Shown in pieces: positions 14,320 to 23,655 of a stretch of DNA of 48,082 bases (the stretch's first letter is position 1; each line of letters opens with the position of its first letter). The position numbers and the translations under genes are program-made. Under the pieces are notes generated by a model that worked only from the letters and a program-made list of their open reading frames with translations, had not been told where the DNA came from and made no database searches. Source of the DNA: Candidatus Zixiibacteriota bacterium (GTDB lineage: Bacteria; Desulfobacterota; Binatia; UBA9968); assembly GCA_035574315.1 (NCBI GenBank), contig DATLYW010000017.1, positions 1 through 48,082 on the forward strand. Reading direction: 5' to 3'.

Positions 14320-16521
14320 TCACGCGCCCCCTTCGCGACCCAAGTTCGCCGCCTTTACCTGCCGGCGGCGGGCGTGGAGGACGGGCTCGGTGTAGCCGTT
14401 CGGCAGCTCGCGGCCCTTGAAAACCAGATCGAGGGCAGCCTGAAAAGCAGCGCTCTTCTCGAAGTCCGGCACCATCGGCCGGTAGTTGGGGTCGCCGCGA
14501 TTCTGCCGGTCGACCACCGCCGCCATCCGGCCGAAGGTCTCGCGCACCTGCGCCGGCGTGACGATGCCGTGGTGCAGCCAGTTGGCGATGTGCTGGCTCG
14601 AGATCCTGAGCGTGGCGCGGTCCTCCATCAGAGCGATGTCGTTGATGTTGGGCACCTTGGAGCAGCCGATTCCCTGATCCACCCAGCGCACCACGTACCC
14701 CAGGATGCCCTGCGCGTTGTTGTCCAGCTCGCGCCGGATCTCCTCGGAGCTCAACGTCCGGTCGAGCAGCGGCGGCGTGAGGATCGCGTCGAGGCTCGCG
14801 CGCCTGCGCCCGGCCAGCTCCTTCTGGCGCGCGGCGACGTTCACGTAGTGATAGTGCAGCGCGTGGAGCGTGGCCGCGGTCGGCGACGGCACCCACGCGG
14901 TGCTGGCGCCCGCCTGCGGGTGCCCGATCTTGGTCCGCACCATCTCGCGCATCTCGTCCGGCATGGTCCACATGCCTTTCCCGATCTGCGCCCGGCCCGG
15001 TAGGCCCGTCTCGATGCCGACGTCGACGTTCCAGTCCTCGTAGGCCTTGATCCACGGCTGGCTCTTGATCTCCTCCTTGGGCAGCATTGCGCCCAGCTCC
15101 ATACTGGTGTGGATCTCGTCGCCGGTGCGATCGAGAAATCCTGTGTTGATGAACACCACGCGCTCTTTCGCCTCCCGGATGCACTCCTTGAGATTGACGG
15201 TGGTGCGGCGCTCCTCGTCCATGATGCCGATCTTGAGGGTGTTGCGCCGAAGCCCGAGCGCCTTTTCCACTCTCTCGAACAGCTCCACGGTGGCCGCGAC
15301 CTCTTCCGGGCCGTGCAGCTTGGGCTTGACGATGTAGATGCTCTTCTTCTTGCTGTTGACGTACTTTCCCTTGCCCTTGAGGTCGTGGAGCGCGGCGAGC
15401 GAGGTGACCATGGCGTCGAGGAAGCCTTCGGGGATCTGCTCGCCCCGGGCCGTGGTGACCGCGTCGGTGTACATATGGATGCCGACGTTGCGCACCAGGA
15501 GCAGGCTTCGCCCCGGAAGGACGAGCTTCCTCCCCGCCGGGCTGGTGAACGTCCTGTCCGGGTTGAGCCTTCGCGTGAGCGTCCGGCCGCCTTTTTCGAA
15601 GGTCGCCTGGAGCGTCCCCTTCATGATGCCGCACCAGTTGCCGTAGACCCTGGCCTTGTCCGCGCCGTCGACGGCCGACACCGCGTCCTCGCAATCCTGG
15701 ATCGTCGTGATCGCCGCCTCCAGTACGACGTCCTTCACCCCCGCCGGGTGCGCTTTGCCGACGGGGTGGGAGCGGTCGATCTGGATCTCGATGTGCGCCC
15801 CGTTGTTCCGGAGCAGAACGCCCGCGAGCGCTCCGCCCTCCAGCCGGTAGCCGACGAGCTTCCGCGGCTCCGCGAGCCCCGTCACGCTCCCGTCCTTGAG
15901 CCGCGCCGCAAGGCTCTTCTTTCCCCGGTTCGCGCGCAGGAAAAACTCCGTAACGTCGGAAAAGCTACCCCTCTTGAGTCCGATGACCTTGTCGAGGAAC
16001 TCTTCGGTGTATGCGATGACCCGCGCGCCGCGCCTGGGATTGTACGCCTCGCCTTTTTCCGCGCCGTCGTCCTCCGGGATCACGTCCGTTCCGTAGAGCG
16101 CGTCGTACAGGCTTCCCCAGCGCGCATTCGCCGCGTTCAGGGCGTAGCGGGCGTTGTCGAGGGGCACGACGAGCTGCGGCCCCGCGATTGCGGAAATCTC
16201 CCGGTCGACGTTCGCCGTCGTCGCCTTGAAGCTCCCGCCCTCCGGGACGAGGTAGCCGATCTCGGCGAGAAAGGCCCTGTACTCCGCGACGTCGAGCGGC
16301 CGCCCGCGGTGCGCCAGGTTCCACTGGTCGATCCGGCGTTGGAGCTCGTCGCGCTTTTCGAGGAGGGCGCGGTTTTTCGGGCCCAGCTCCTTTACGATCC
16401 GGGCCAGAGAGCGCCAGAACCCCGCCACGTTGACGCCGGTCCCGGGAGCGATCTCTTCCTTGACTACTCGATAGAGCCGCTGGTCGACCCTGAGCCCACC
16501 GATTCCCACATACTCTTCCAT
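14320..16521 (-). CDS. glcB: Malate synthase G
   Basis: The 733-residue protein condenses glyoxylate with acetyl-CoA to make malate, the second step of the glyoxylate shunt. It matches malate synthase G throughout and is close to its usual 720-730 residues: [15 protein letters not shown], GLMxDEERR-type [13 protein letters not shown] with the magnesium-binding glutamate, [19 protein letters not shown] with the aspartate ligand, [11 protein letters not shown] with the conserved cysteine, and [10 protein letters not shown] with the catalytic aspartate. The start chosen is ATG 16519-16521 with AAAAGG upstream; an ATG 36 bases earlier is less likely. It lies 66 bases after isocitrate lyase on the same strand. 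Confidence 0.95.
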   Translation of the reverse strand: MEEYVGIGGLRVDQRLYRVVKEEIAPGTGVNVAGFWRSLARIVKELGPKNRALLEKRDELQRRIDQWNLAHRGRPLDVAEYRAFLAEIGYLVPEGGSFKATTANVDREISAIAGPQLVVPLDNARYALNAANARWGSLYDALYGTDVIPEDDGAEKGEAYNPRRGARVIAYTEEFLDKVIGLKRGSFSDVTEFFLRANRGKKSLAARLKDGSVTGLAEPRKLVGYRLEGGALAGVLLRNNGAHIEIQIDRSHPVGKAHPAGVKDVVLEAAITTIQDCEDAVSAVDGADKARVYGNWCGIMKGTLQATFEKGGRTLTRRLNPDRTFTSPAGRKLVLPGRSLLLVRNVGIHMYTDAVTTARGEQIPEGFLDAMVTSLAALHDLKGKGKYVNSKKKSIYIVKPKLHGPEEVAATVELFERVEKALGLRRNTLKIGIMDEERRTTVNLKECIREAKERVVFINTGFLDRTGDEIHTSMELGAMLPKEEIKSQPWIKAYEDWNVDVGIETGLPGRAQIGKGMWTMPDEMREMVRTKIGHPQAGASTAWVPSPTAATLHALHYHYVNVAARQKELAGRRRASLDAILTPPLLDRTLSSEEIRRELDNNAQGILGYVVRWVDQGIGCSKVPNINDIALMEDRATLRISSQHIANWLHHGIVTPAQVRETFGRMAAVVDRQNRGDPNYRPMVPDFEKSAAFQAALDLVFKGRELPNGYTEPVLHARRRQVKAANLGREGGA

Positions 16522-16587
16522 GGCGCCTTTTACCACGAAGCGATACCGGGAAAGCAAGGGTGCCCCCGCGGCACCCCCGCGGGATGC

Positions 16588-19044
16588 CTAGCCCGCGGCG
16601 CGCAGCGGTGCGCCCACGGTCCTGGCTCGCGGCGCGCCCGGCTGTCGGGCGATGAACCGCCTGATCGACTCGTCGCTGGCGAAGATCTTCTGCGCGCGCG
16701 CCGTGTCGACCTCGATCGCGATCACGTTCGGATCATCGGTGCGGGCGCTGCGAAAAACTCCGTTCTGGATCATCCGCTGGACCGACAGGCGGTTGTCGTG
16801 GGTGGGCGCCACGTAGTGCACGAGGTCCGCCTTGTAGCGGTGCAGGAGGAAGAAATGGATCAGCGACATCAGGCGGCGGTTGCGGTACTTCTTGACGGTG
16901 TGCTGGTCCTTGACCGCGAGGAACTTACGCCCCTCGCGGTCCTTGTCGACGCGGAACGTGATCTCGGCGATCTTGTCGCGTGCCTCGTCGAAGACGTTGA
17001 GCATCATCTCCTCGGATCCCGCCCAGCGCTCCTTCAGCTCGACGCTGATCTCGCCCGGCTTGAGCGGGCCCGAGCGGCTCAAGTGCTCCGACCACATCCG
17101 CAGCCAGCGCTCGAGCACGCTGGTGGGCACCTCCACCGTCCGGCGGTGCTGCGCCTCGGTCGACTTGCCGCCCATCGAGGAGGTCGTGAGCGACGGCCCG
17201 CGCGCCGCCCGGCGGAACCGGTCCGCCCAGTCGCCGCCGACGAACGTCTGGGGGAACTGCGCCGGATCGTTGGCGAGCCTGAGCGCCCGCTGGATCAGCC
17301 GGACGAAACCGAGCACGCCCTCCTCTTTGAGGGCACGGGCGAGCCGGCCGTTCATCAGCGCCTCGGTCTGGTGGCCGGCGTAGGTGATGAAGTTGAAGAC
17401 GTACCCCATTTTCCCCAGCTCGTTGGCGAAGTTGCGGATCTGGTCGTCGGTGAAGCCCCAGGCGTCCCAGTTCCAGGAAGGCGAGAGGTTGTAAGCCAGC
17501 ATCTGATTCGGGAAGACGGCGTGGATCGCGTCCGCCCAGATCTTGTCGTCCGCGAGATCAGGCCGGGCGGTCTCGCGCCACACCAGGTCCGAGAACGGCG
17601 CCATCGCAAGCCCGCGCTGGATCGCCATCTCCCGCCCGCCGGTGATCTGATAAAAGCCCTCCGCCGTGCGCGGCAGATCCCAATCCCAGAAGACCTCCAC
17701 GCCCATCGCCGCGGCGCGCTCGCGCGCCTCCGCGTGCGAGACCGAGCTGGCGAACCTCCTCCACTCTTCCGGGCGCATGCCGCGCCTCGCCCTCCCGCCG
17801 GCCTTGCCCTCCAGGACCTCGGCCACGGCCACCGCGTAGGTCTTGAGGCCCGCTTTTGCCGCCCAGGTCTCGCGCACGGCCGCGAGCACGTGATCGAGGG
17901 TTTCCTCGGTGATTTTCTTCACTGCGATCTCGGAGGCCGCCGCCTGCTCGCGGATCACGCGCTGGCTCCCGCCCGCGCGCCGCGCGCGCCGGCGCAGTTT
18001 CTCGAGCGCCTCGGTCTCGTTCTCGATGCGCCGCAACCCCTCGGCGATCCGCTGATGCAGTCCCTCCTGCTTCAGCCATTCGTCGGCGGCCCGGTAGACG
18101 GATTCCGAGATCCGGTAGAGGAGATGGCCGTTGATCTCCTCGTGCCCCGCCTCGTAGAACTTGCGGATCACCGCCAGACTGACGTTCCTGAACGGCACGA
18201 TCCGCGGATTGGTCGCGCCGTAGATGAAAGGATGGTCGCGCTCGTCGTCGGCGCTGTCGAGCGCGGTTGCGTCGTGCGAATCGGTTCGCCCTACGATCAC
18301 GCCCGGGACGCGCATGACGTCGTACTGCAGCCGCGCCGTGTTCAGCCGCGACACGATCTCCGCCGTCGAGACGAGAACCTTCTGCCCCTGGTGGCCGCAC
18401 ACCTTGCAGCCGGGCCGCTGATCCTCGATGTGGATTGCGCCGATCTTGGACTCGACGAATTTCTTCACCAGGTTGCGGATATGGTGCTCGCCGCCGTGGC
18501 CGGTATCTCCGTCGGGAATGATCAGCGGCGGGCTGAACTCGATGGGCGGGCTCTTCTTGCGCTGCGCGGAGGTCATCCTCACCCGCCTCGATCGCTGCAA
18601 CTCGTCCTGGTGCAGCAGGGCCCGCACCCACGACGCGCCTTCCTTCGGCACTCGATCCAGCGCGTAGTTGGCGAGATCGGCGCCGGGATCCTCGGAATCC
18701 GATCCCCGGGCCGACGTCGCCCAGCCGCCGAGGTAGAGCACCCGGATCCCTTCCATGACCGCCCGCACCGCGCCGGTGGGGGAAAACGGGCCGTAGGTGA
18801 TCTCCTGGCGCTTTTCCCGGAACAGCCGCCGGAGGTAGTCGTACAGCTTTACCGCCGACTCTCTGGCGATCGTGCAGTCCTCCTGCAGGGTTCCCCTGAG
18901 CGCGACGACGTCGAACGGCGTGTGGAGCCGCGTGGTGTAACGGAAGCGCTCGCTTTGAAACCATGCCTCGGTCTCGCGCAGCTCTCGCGCCCACTCCACC
19001 GCTTCGATGTCACGCCGGCCGTCCAGTCGGATCACTTTCTCCAT
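16588..19044 (-). CDS. aceA: Isocitrate lyase, large type
   Basis: The 818-residue protein splits isocitrate to succinate and glyoxylate, the first step of the shunt completed by the next gene. PDGDTGHGG (magnesium and substrate), IHIEDQ, the active-site loop with KVCGH, VGRTDS, and the later NLSPSWNW and GGK-like ITGG motifs are all present. The usual loop is KKCGH; here the second lysine is valine, a position that also varies in the Pseudomonas-type enzymes. It is far longer than E. coli AceA (434) because of a long charged helical insertion (about residues 310-430) and a C-terminal extension, as in the large ICL2 group. ATG 19042-19044 was chosen over a start 45 bases upstream. Confidence 0.93.
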   Translation of the reverse strand: MEKVIRLDGRRDIEAVEWARELRETEAWFQSERFRYTTRLHTPFDVVALRGTLQEDCTIARESAVKLYDYLRRLFREKRQEITYGPFSPTGAVRAVMEGIRVLYLGGWATSARGSDSEDPGADLANYALDRVPKEGASWVRALLHQDELQRSRRVRMTSAQRKKSPPIEFSPPLIIPDGDTGHGGEHHIRNLVKKFVESKIGAIHIEDQRPGCKVCGHQGQKVLVSTAEIVSRLNTARLQYDVMRVPGVIVGRTDSHDATALDSADDERDHPFIYGATNPRIVPFRNVSLAVIRKFYEAGHEEINGHLLYRISESVYRAADEWLKQEGLHQRIAEGLRRIENETEALEKLRRRARRAGGSQRVIREQAAASEIAVKKITEETLDHVLAAVRETWAAKAGLKTYAVAVAEVLEGKAGGRARRGMRPEEWRRFASSVSHAEARERAAAMGVEVFWDWDLPRTAEGFYQITGGREMAIQRGLAMAPFSDLVWRETARPDLADDKIWADAIHAVFPNQMLAYNLSPSWNWDAWGFTDDQIRNFANELGKMGYVFNFITYAGHQTEALMNGRLARALKEEGVLGFVRLIQRALRLANDPAQFPQTFVGGDWADRFRRAARGPSLTTSSMGGKSTEAQHRRTVEVPTSVLERWLRMWSEHLSRSGPLKPGEISVELKERWAGSEEMMLNVFDEARDKIAEITFRVDKDREGRKFLAVKDQHTVKKYRNRRLMSLIHFFLLHRYKADLVHYVAPTHDNRLSVQRMIQNGVFRSARTDDPNVIAIEVDTARAQKIFASDESIRRFIARQPGAPRARTVGAPLRAAG

Positions 19045-19245
19045 TGCGTTCAACCTCGCTGAAAAAATTGTGGCGATGCAGCGGAGCAAGATGGAGGCCA
19101 GCCGAGGACCCGGGCGCTCCTCTGAACGCAGCCTCGAGCCGGACCGTTGTTTCTCAGAAATTGGGAAATCGAGCTCGGAGGTTCTTAAAACGAAGAAGGC
19201 GGACGCGGTGAGCGGGCCGAAACGTTCGCGCCGTTCTCGTCAGGC

Positions 19246-21141
19246 TCACGCCGTGGGTGAAAGCGGGGCGCCGCAGCTCCAGCGCCTGCTCTGTTCCGGG
19301 CTCGCCGGGAGCCAGAATCGAAAGGTGCTTCCCTTTCCTTCCTCGCTCTCCACGTCGATCCTGCCCCCGTGCGCCTCCACGATCATCTTGCAGATCACCA
19401 GGCCCAGACCGGTGCCCGCCTCGGTCGAATGCCTGCCGCCGGCCGCCTGGCGGTACACTTCGAAAAGATGGCCGAGGTCCTCGCGGGCTATGCCCACGCC
19501 GGTATCGCTCACCCAGACCTCGATCTCGCCCCCGTGCCGGCGCGCTCCCACCTCGATTCGCCCTCCCTCCGCGGTGAACTTCACCGCGTTGCTCAACAAG
19601 TTCGTCAGGACCTGGCCCACGCGGCGGGGGTCCGCTTCGAAGACCGGCAGCCCGGGCTCGATCCGGGTCTCCAGCCGGATTTTCTTCTCTCCGGCCAGCA
19701 GGAGAAAGCTCTCCAGCGTGCCGCGGACGATATCCTCGAGGTTCACCGCCTCGCGCGCGAGCTCCAGACGGCCGGCCTCGATCTTGGACAGGTCGAGGAA
19801 GTTGCTCACGAAGTCCACCAGCTCCCGGCTGGAAGCTTCCACCTTGACCAGCCATCTCCGCTGCTCGTCGTTGACGGGGCCGAAAACGCCCTCCTTGATC
19901 ATCTGGACCGCGAGGATGACGTTGGCGAGGGGCGAGCGGAGATCGTGCACCACCATCGCGGTGAAATCCGCCTTGAGCCGTTCGAGCTCCTGCGCCCTCA
20001 CGATCGGCCGGGTGGTGATCTCGGCGACGCGCAGCGCGACCCACGACGCGACGATGATGGCGAGAACGATCATCAGGAAAACCGAGCGGCGCAGACTCGT
20101 GACCGGGGAGAAGCCCTCGGCCTGATCCATCTTGGCGATCAGCATCGAATTCAGCTCGGGCACGGGCCGCACGGACGCCATCACCGGCACCGAGCGGTAG
20201 TCGGCGTAGGTCAACAGCTCGACTTTCCTTTCGAAAGCTCCCTCCAGTTCCGCGGGAAGCCCCACCCGCTCCAGGATCGTCGGTTTTTCGCTGAAACGGG
20301 ACTGGGTGATCATGCTGTGATCGCGGTCGATCAGCAGCACCTCTCCGGTTTCGCCCAGGCCGGAGCGCTGCTCCACCAGGGCATGGATCGGACGAAGCGA
20401 AACCTCGAGAACCGCGTGGCCGACGACGTTGGCGTTGTTGTCGTGCACCGGGCTTCCCATCATGAAAACGTGCTGCTGCGCGGCGGACGAGTAAAAGACC
20501 GAGCTGACGAACGGGACGCTCTTGTCCACTGCGGTGAGATCGACCTCCCGGACGCGGCCGCCCTCCTGCTCGAGAATCCTCGAGCTGGAGAGCACGATCG
20601 TCCCGCCCTGGTCGAGGATGAGTATGTCGACGTAGGGAGCGTTGGTTTCCTGCACGACCGTTATGAGATCGCGTACCCGGCGGATCCTCTCTTCGGCCGT
20701 TTTCGCAGTCAGATTGGGATAGACGATCCGGAAGCTCGGCGAGAGCAAGTCCCTCACGGCGATGCTCTGCGCGATATGGTTGACGTCGGCGGCGTGCTCC
20801 TTCAGCCAGCCCCTGAGGGTCTCCGACTTGTCGTCGGCCACCGCGTTGAGCTTGCTCTTGATCTCGCGCTCGAGGGTGGTGCGGCTGTTCTGATAGGCGA
20901 TGAAGCCGATCGCAAGGATCGGCGCGATCGCGAGGATCAGATACCACGCGGTGATCTTGCCCGTGACCGTCACCGTTCCGAAGGTGGACTGGCGCCAGAT
21001 CGAGCGTATCCCGGCGGCCCAACCCGGGCCGCCGTTCCGGCTCGGGCCGCCCGGGCTTGGGGAGAAAAAGGCCGCCCGGCTCGTTCCGTGTCCTGCGCGG
21101 CGATCACCGGGACGCATCAAGGCTCGGATCACTCCATCCAT
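19246..21141 (-). CDS. Membrane sensor histidine kinase with extracytoplasmic Cache-like domain
   Basis: A first membrane segment (AWYLILAIAPILAIGFIAY) is followed by a periplasmic sensing region of about 270 residues with Cache/PAS-like strands, a second membrane segment (VFLMIVLAIIVASWVAL), a short linker and the kinase core. The core has the H box (VVHDLRSPLANV, phosphorylated histidine), the N box (LTNLLSNAVKFT), DTGVGI and GTGLGL. There is no HAMP consensus and no response regulator beside it, so the output is unknown. It lies 200 bases upstream of isocitrate lyase on the same strand and may report on substrates of the shunt; that is a guess. The first 55 residues are low-complexity and a GTG at 20,973 just before the first membrane segment is a plausible alternative start. 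Confidence 0.85.
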   Translation of the reverse strand: MDGVIRALMRPGDRRAGHGTSRAAFFSPSPGGPSRNGGPGWAAGIRSIWRQSTFGTVTVTGKITAWYLILAIAPILAIGFIAYQNSRTTLEREIKSKLNAVADDKSETLRGWLKEHAADVNHIAQSIAVRDLLSPSFRIVYPNLTAKTAEERIRRVRDLITVVQETNAPYVDILILDQGGTIVLSSSRILEQEGGRVREVDLTAVDKSVPFVSSVFYSSAAQQHVFMMGSPVHDNNANVVGHAVLEVSLRPIHALVEQRSGLGETGEVLLIDRDHSMITQSRFSEKPTILERVGLPAELEGAFERKVELLTYADYRSVPVMASVRPVPELNSMLIAKMDQAEGFSPVTSLRRSVFLMIVLAIIVASWVALRVAEITTRPIVRAQELERLKADFTAMVVHDLRSPLANVILAVQMIKEGVFGPVNDEQRRWLVKVEASSRELVDFVSNFLDLSKIEAGRLELAREAVNLEDIVRGTLESFLLLAGEKKIRLETRIEPGLPVFEADPRRVGQVLTNLLSNAVKFTAEGGRIEVGARRHGGEIEVWVSDTGVGIAREDLGHLFEVYRQAAGGRHSTEAGTGLGLVICKMIVEAHGGRIDVESEEGKGSTFRFWLPASPEQSRRWSCGAPLSPTA

Positions 21142-21438
21142 CGAACACTGCAACCTTTCGGCCGGCCGGAATGTACGCTGGCAGGCGGCGATGCCGATGC
21201 GAGCCTCTTCCCACCCCGGCCGCCTCGGCTCCCATAGCGACTCATGAAAAGCCTTCGAGCGACGCTAGGCAAAAGCGATGCCGAATGCGCAAAAAACGCA
21301 ACTTCGCTTCGGATCGATGGATTCCCGGGGAAGCACGCGTTCCACCGTCCCAAACACGATCAGGAGCGGACAAATTTGTCAGAAGAAGCGGCTGAAGGCT
21401 CGGGGGCGGCGCCTAGAGGGCGGGAAAATTTTGCCGCC
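21142..21438. other. Intergenic spacer of about 300 bases
   Basis: This stretch lies between the start of the sensor kinase and the end of the CaiB gene, both on the minus strand. Short frames occur but none has a ribosome site or a recognisable product. I see no clear promoter for the kinase. Confidence 0.5.
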
Positions 21439-22686
21439 TCAAATGATCCCCTTTTCCCGGAGCTGCCGGAGGTCGTCCCTGGAGAGGCCCAGCTCCCCGC
21501 AGTAGATCTCCTCGTTGTGCTCGCCGAGCCGGGTGGGGCCCAGGAAATCCACGGAGCCCGGCGTCCTGGAGAACTTGGGCACGACGTTTTGCACGACCGC
21601 CTCGCCGAGCTCGGGGTCCGGGACGCGCACCATCGCTTCGCGCGCCCGGTACTGAACGTCGCGGAAGACGTCCTCCATGTCGAACACCGCGGAATACGCC
21701 ACCTCGTACTCGTCGAACCGCCGGATCACTTCCTCGCGCGTGTGCTTTTCGATCCATTCGCCGACGATGCCGTTGATCTCCGCCGAATGCTCGACGCGAG
21801 CGGGGTTGTCGATGAACTTGGGATCGGTCGTGAGCTCCTCCCGGCCGATCGCCTTCGCCAACCTCACCCAGACGTTCTGCGTGCTCGCGGCCAGCGTCAG
21901 GTACTTGCCGTCCTTGGTCTTGAACATCGAGCTCGGCGCCACGTAGGCGACCCGGTTGCCGGTCCGCGTGTGCACGGTCTTCATCTGATCGTACTGGATC
22001 GGATCGAAATCGAGCAGGCGGAAGACTGCCTCGTACAGGGCGAGGTCGATCACCTGCCCTTCGCCGCCGCGCGCGTCGCGGTAGTACAGGGCCATCATCA
22101 CCGACAGGGAGCCGAAGATGCCCGCGATCAGGTCTCCGAGGGGGTAACCGGGGGACATCGGCGGCCCGTCCGGCTCGCCGATCAGGTTCGTCAAACCGCT
22201 CATCGCCTCCGCGACGCGGCCGAACCCCGCGCGGTTCTTGTAAGGGCCGGTCTGGCCGAAGCCCGAGATCCGCAGCAGCACGATGCGCGGCTCGATCTCG
22301 CGGATCACGTCGTAGCCGATCCCCCACCGCTCCAGGGTTCCCGGCCGGTAGTTCTCCACGACCACGTCCCGGTTCTTGATCAGCCGCTTGAAGAGCTCGG
22401 CGCCCTCGGGCTTTCCCAGGTCCAGCGTGATGCAGCGCTTGTTGCGCGAGACCACCTTCCACCAGAGCGGAATCCCGTCCTTGATCGGCTCGAGCTTGCG
22501 CTGCCCGTCGCCGTACTTCGGATGCTCGATCTTGATGACGTCGGCCCCGAAATCAGCCAGCAGGACGGTCGCGAACGGCGCTGCCACCATGTTGCCGGCG
22601 TCGATCACCCGGATCCCGGTCAGCGGTTTGTGCTCGCTTTTGCGCGTCAGCGGAAAATCGTAGTGCTCTTTCACGTAGTCGTTCAT
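21439..22686 (-). CDS. CaiB/BaiF family III CoA transferase
   Basis: This 415-residue protein moves CoA between carboxylic acids through aspartyl anhydride and thioester intermediates. Family marks are GIRVIDAGNMVAAPFATVLL, LADFGADVIKIEHP, SRNKRCITLDL, VVENYRPGTLERWGIGY and GQVIDLALYEAVF (the aspartate in this last region is the usual nucleophile site). The length is normal. The acids used cannot be told. It is transcribed away from the citryl-CoA-lyase-like gene across a 174-base gap, so the two may share control and substrates. Confidence 0.88.
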   Translation of the reverse strand: MNDYVKEHYDFPLTRKSEHKPLTGIRVIDAGNMVAAPFATVLLADFGADVIKIEHPKYGDGQRKLEPIKDGIPLWWKVVSRNKRCITLDLGKPEGAELFKRLIKNRDVVVENYRPGTLERWGIGYDVIREIEPRIVLLRISGFGQTGPYKNRAGFGRVAEAMSGLTNLIGEPDGPPMSPGYPLGDLIAGIFGSLSVMMALYYRDARGGEGQVIDLALYEAVFRLLDFDPIQYDQMKTVHTRTGNRVAYVAPSSMFKTKDGKYLTLAASTQNVWVRLAKAIGREELTTDPKFIDNPARVEHSAEINGIVGEWIEKHTREEVIRRFDEYEVAYSAVFDMEDVFRDVQYRAREAMVRVPDPELGEAVVQNVVPKFSRTPGSVDFLGPTRLGEHNEEIYCGELGLSRDDLRQLREKGII

Positions 22687-22860
22687 GGGGCTGCCCGCCG
22701 CTCCGGCGTGCTTTCCCGCGCCGGAATCCGGTTCGCGGCTTTTCTATGCCTATAACAGCCGCCTGTGAATCGTTCAAGAACCGCGCCGCCGATGGCGCCG
22801 TTTGACCCTCGTCGCGGGCCCGCCTAATATCGAGCGAGAATTTCAGGAAGGGAGAACCCA

Positions 22861-23640
22861 ATGGCGGATCAACCCAGGATCGTTACCGGAATCGGCAAGG
22901 CCGAGCTGCACCGTATCCTCGTGCGCGGCTACGACCTCAACAGGGATCTCGTCGGCAAGATCACATTCACCGACATGACGTCGCTAATTCTTCGCGGCCG
23001 CCTCCCGACGCCGAACGAAGCGCGGATGCTCGACGCCCTGCTCATCATCCTCGTCGAGCACGGGATGGTTTCCCACGTGATCGCCGCCCGGCTGGTCTAC
23101 CACTGCGCCCCCGAGGCGATCCAGGCGGCCGTGGCGGCGGCTCTGTGCGGCGCCGGAAGCGTCCACCTGGGCTCCTCCGAGTGGTCCGCGAAGATGCTGG
23201 TGGAGGCGCTGCCCCCGGAGCGCGACGATCTCGACCTCGATCAGGTCGCCGCTTCGATCGTCGAGGACTACTCGGCCCGCAAGCAGCGCATGCCGGGGAT
23301 CGGCCACCGGACCCACGCCGAAGGCGACCCCAGAGCCGAGACCCTCTTTGCGATCGCCCGGGAGACCGGAGTTTACGGCCGCTACTGCGAGCTGATCCAG
23401 AAGCTTTCGAAGGCGGCCGGCGAAAGGAGAAAGCGGCTCATTCCCGTCAACGTGACCGGCGCCATCGCCGCGATCGCGCTCGACATGGGCTTTCCCTGGC
23501 AGATCACCAAGGCGTTTGCCCTGATCGGCCGCACCCTCGGGGTGATGGGTCACATCGCCGAGGAGATCCGCAACCCGATGGCGGGTCAGATAGACGCGGC
23601 GATCAAGAACGCGATCGTCTACGAGCCGTGGCGCACCTGA
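22861..23640 (+). CDS. Citryl-CoA lyase / citrate-synthase-family short protein
   Basis: This 259-residue protein covers the catalytic half of the citrate synthase fold: LDALLIILVEHGMVSHVIAAR, AAALCGAGSVHLGS, MPGIGHRTHAEGDPRAE (active-site histidine loop) and VNVTGAIAAIALDMGFP followed by GHIAEE. Full citrate synthases are about 420 residues; short forms like this are usually called citryl-CoA lyases or citrate-synthase-like lyases, which split acyl-CoA C-C bonds. AGGAAGGGAG lies just upstream of ATG 22861. Because it is divergent from a CoA transferase, one possible route is that the transferase makes the CoA ester and this enzyme cleaves it. That link is inferred. Confidence 0.8.
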   Translation: MADQPRIVTGIGKAELHRILVRGYDLNRDLVGKITFTDMTSLILRGRLPTPNEARMLDALLIILVEHGMVSHVIAARLVYHCAPEAIQAAVAAALCGAGSVHLGSSEWSAKMLVEALPPERDDLDLDQVAASIVEDYSARKQRMPGIGHRTHAEGDPRAETLFAIARETGVYGRYCELIQKLSKAAGERRKRLIPVNVTGAIAAIALDMGFPWQITKAFALIGRTLGVMGHIAEEIRNPMAGQIDAAIKNAIVYEPWRT

Positions 23641-23655
23641 TGCGCCGGGATTCGC

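Noticed and set aside
15109..19062. A 1317-codon open frame on the plus strand opposite malate synthase and isocitrate lyase
   Set aside because: It is the antisense shadow of G/C-ending codons; the peptide is Arg/Asp/Val-rich low complexity with no domain, while the minus strand encodes two complete enzymes.
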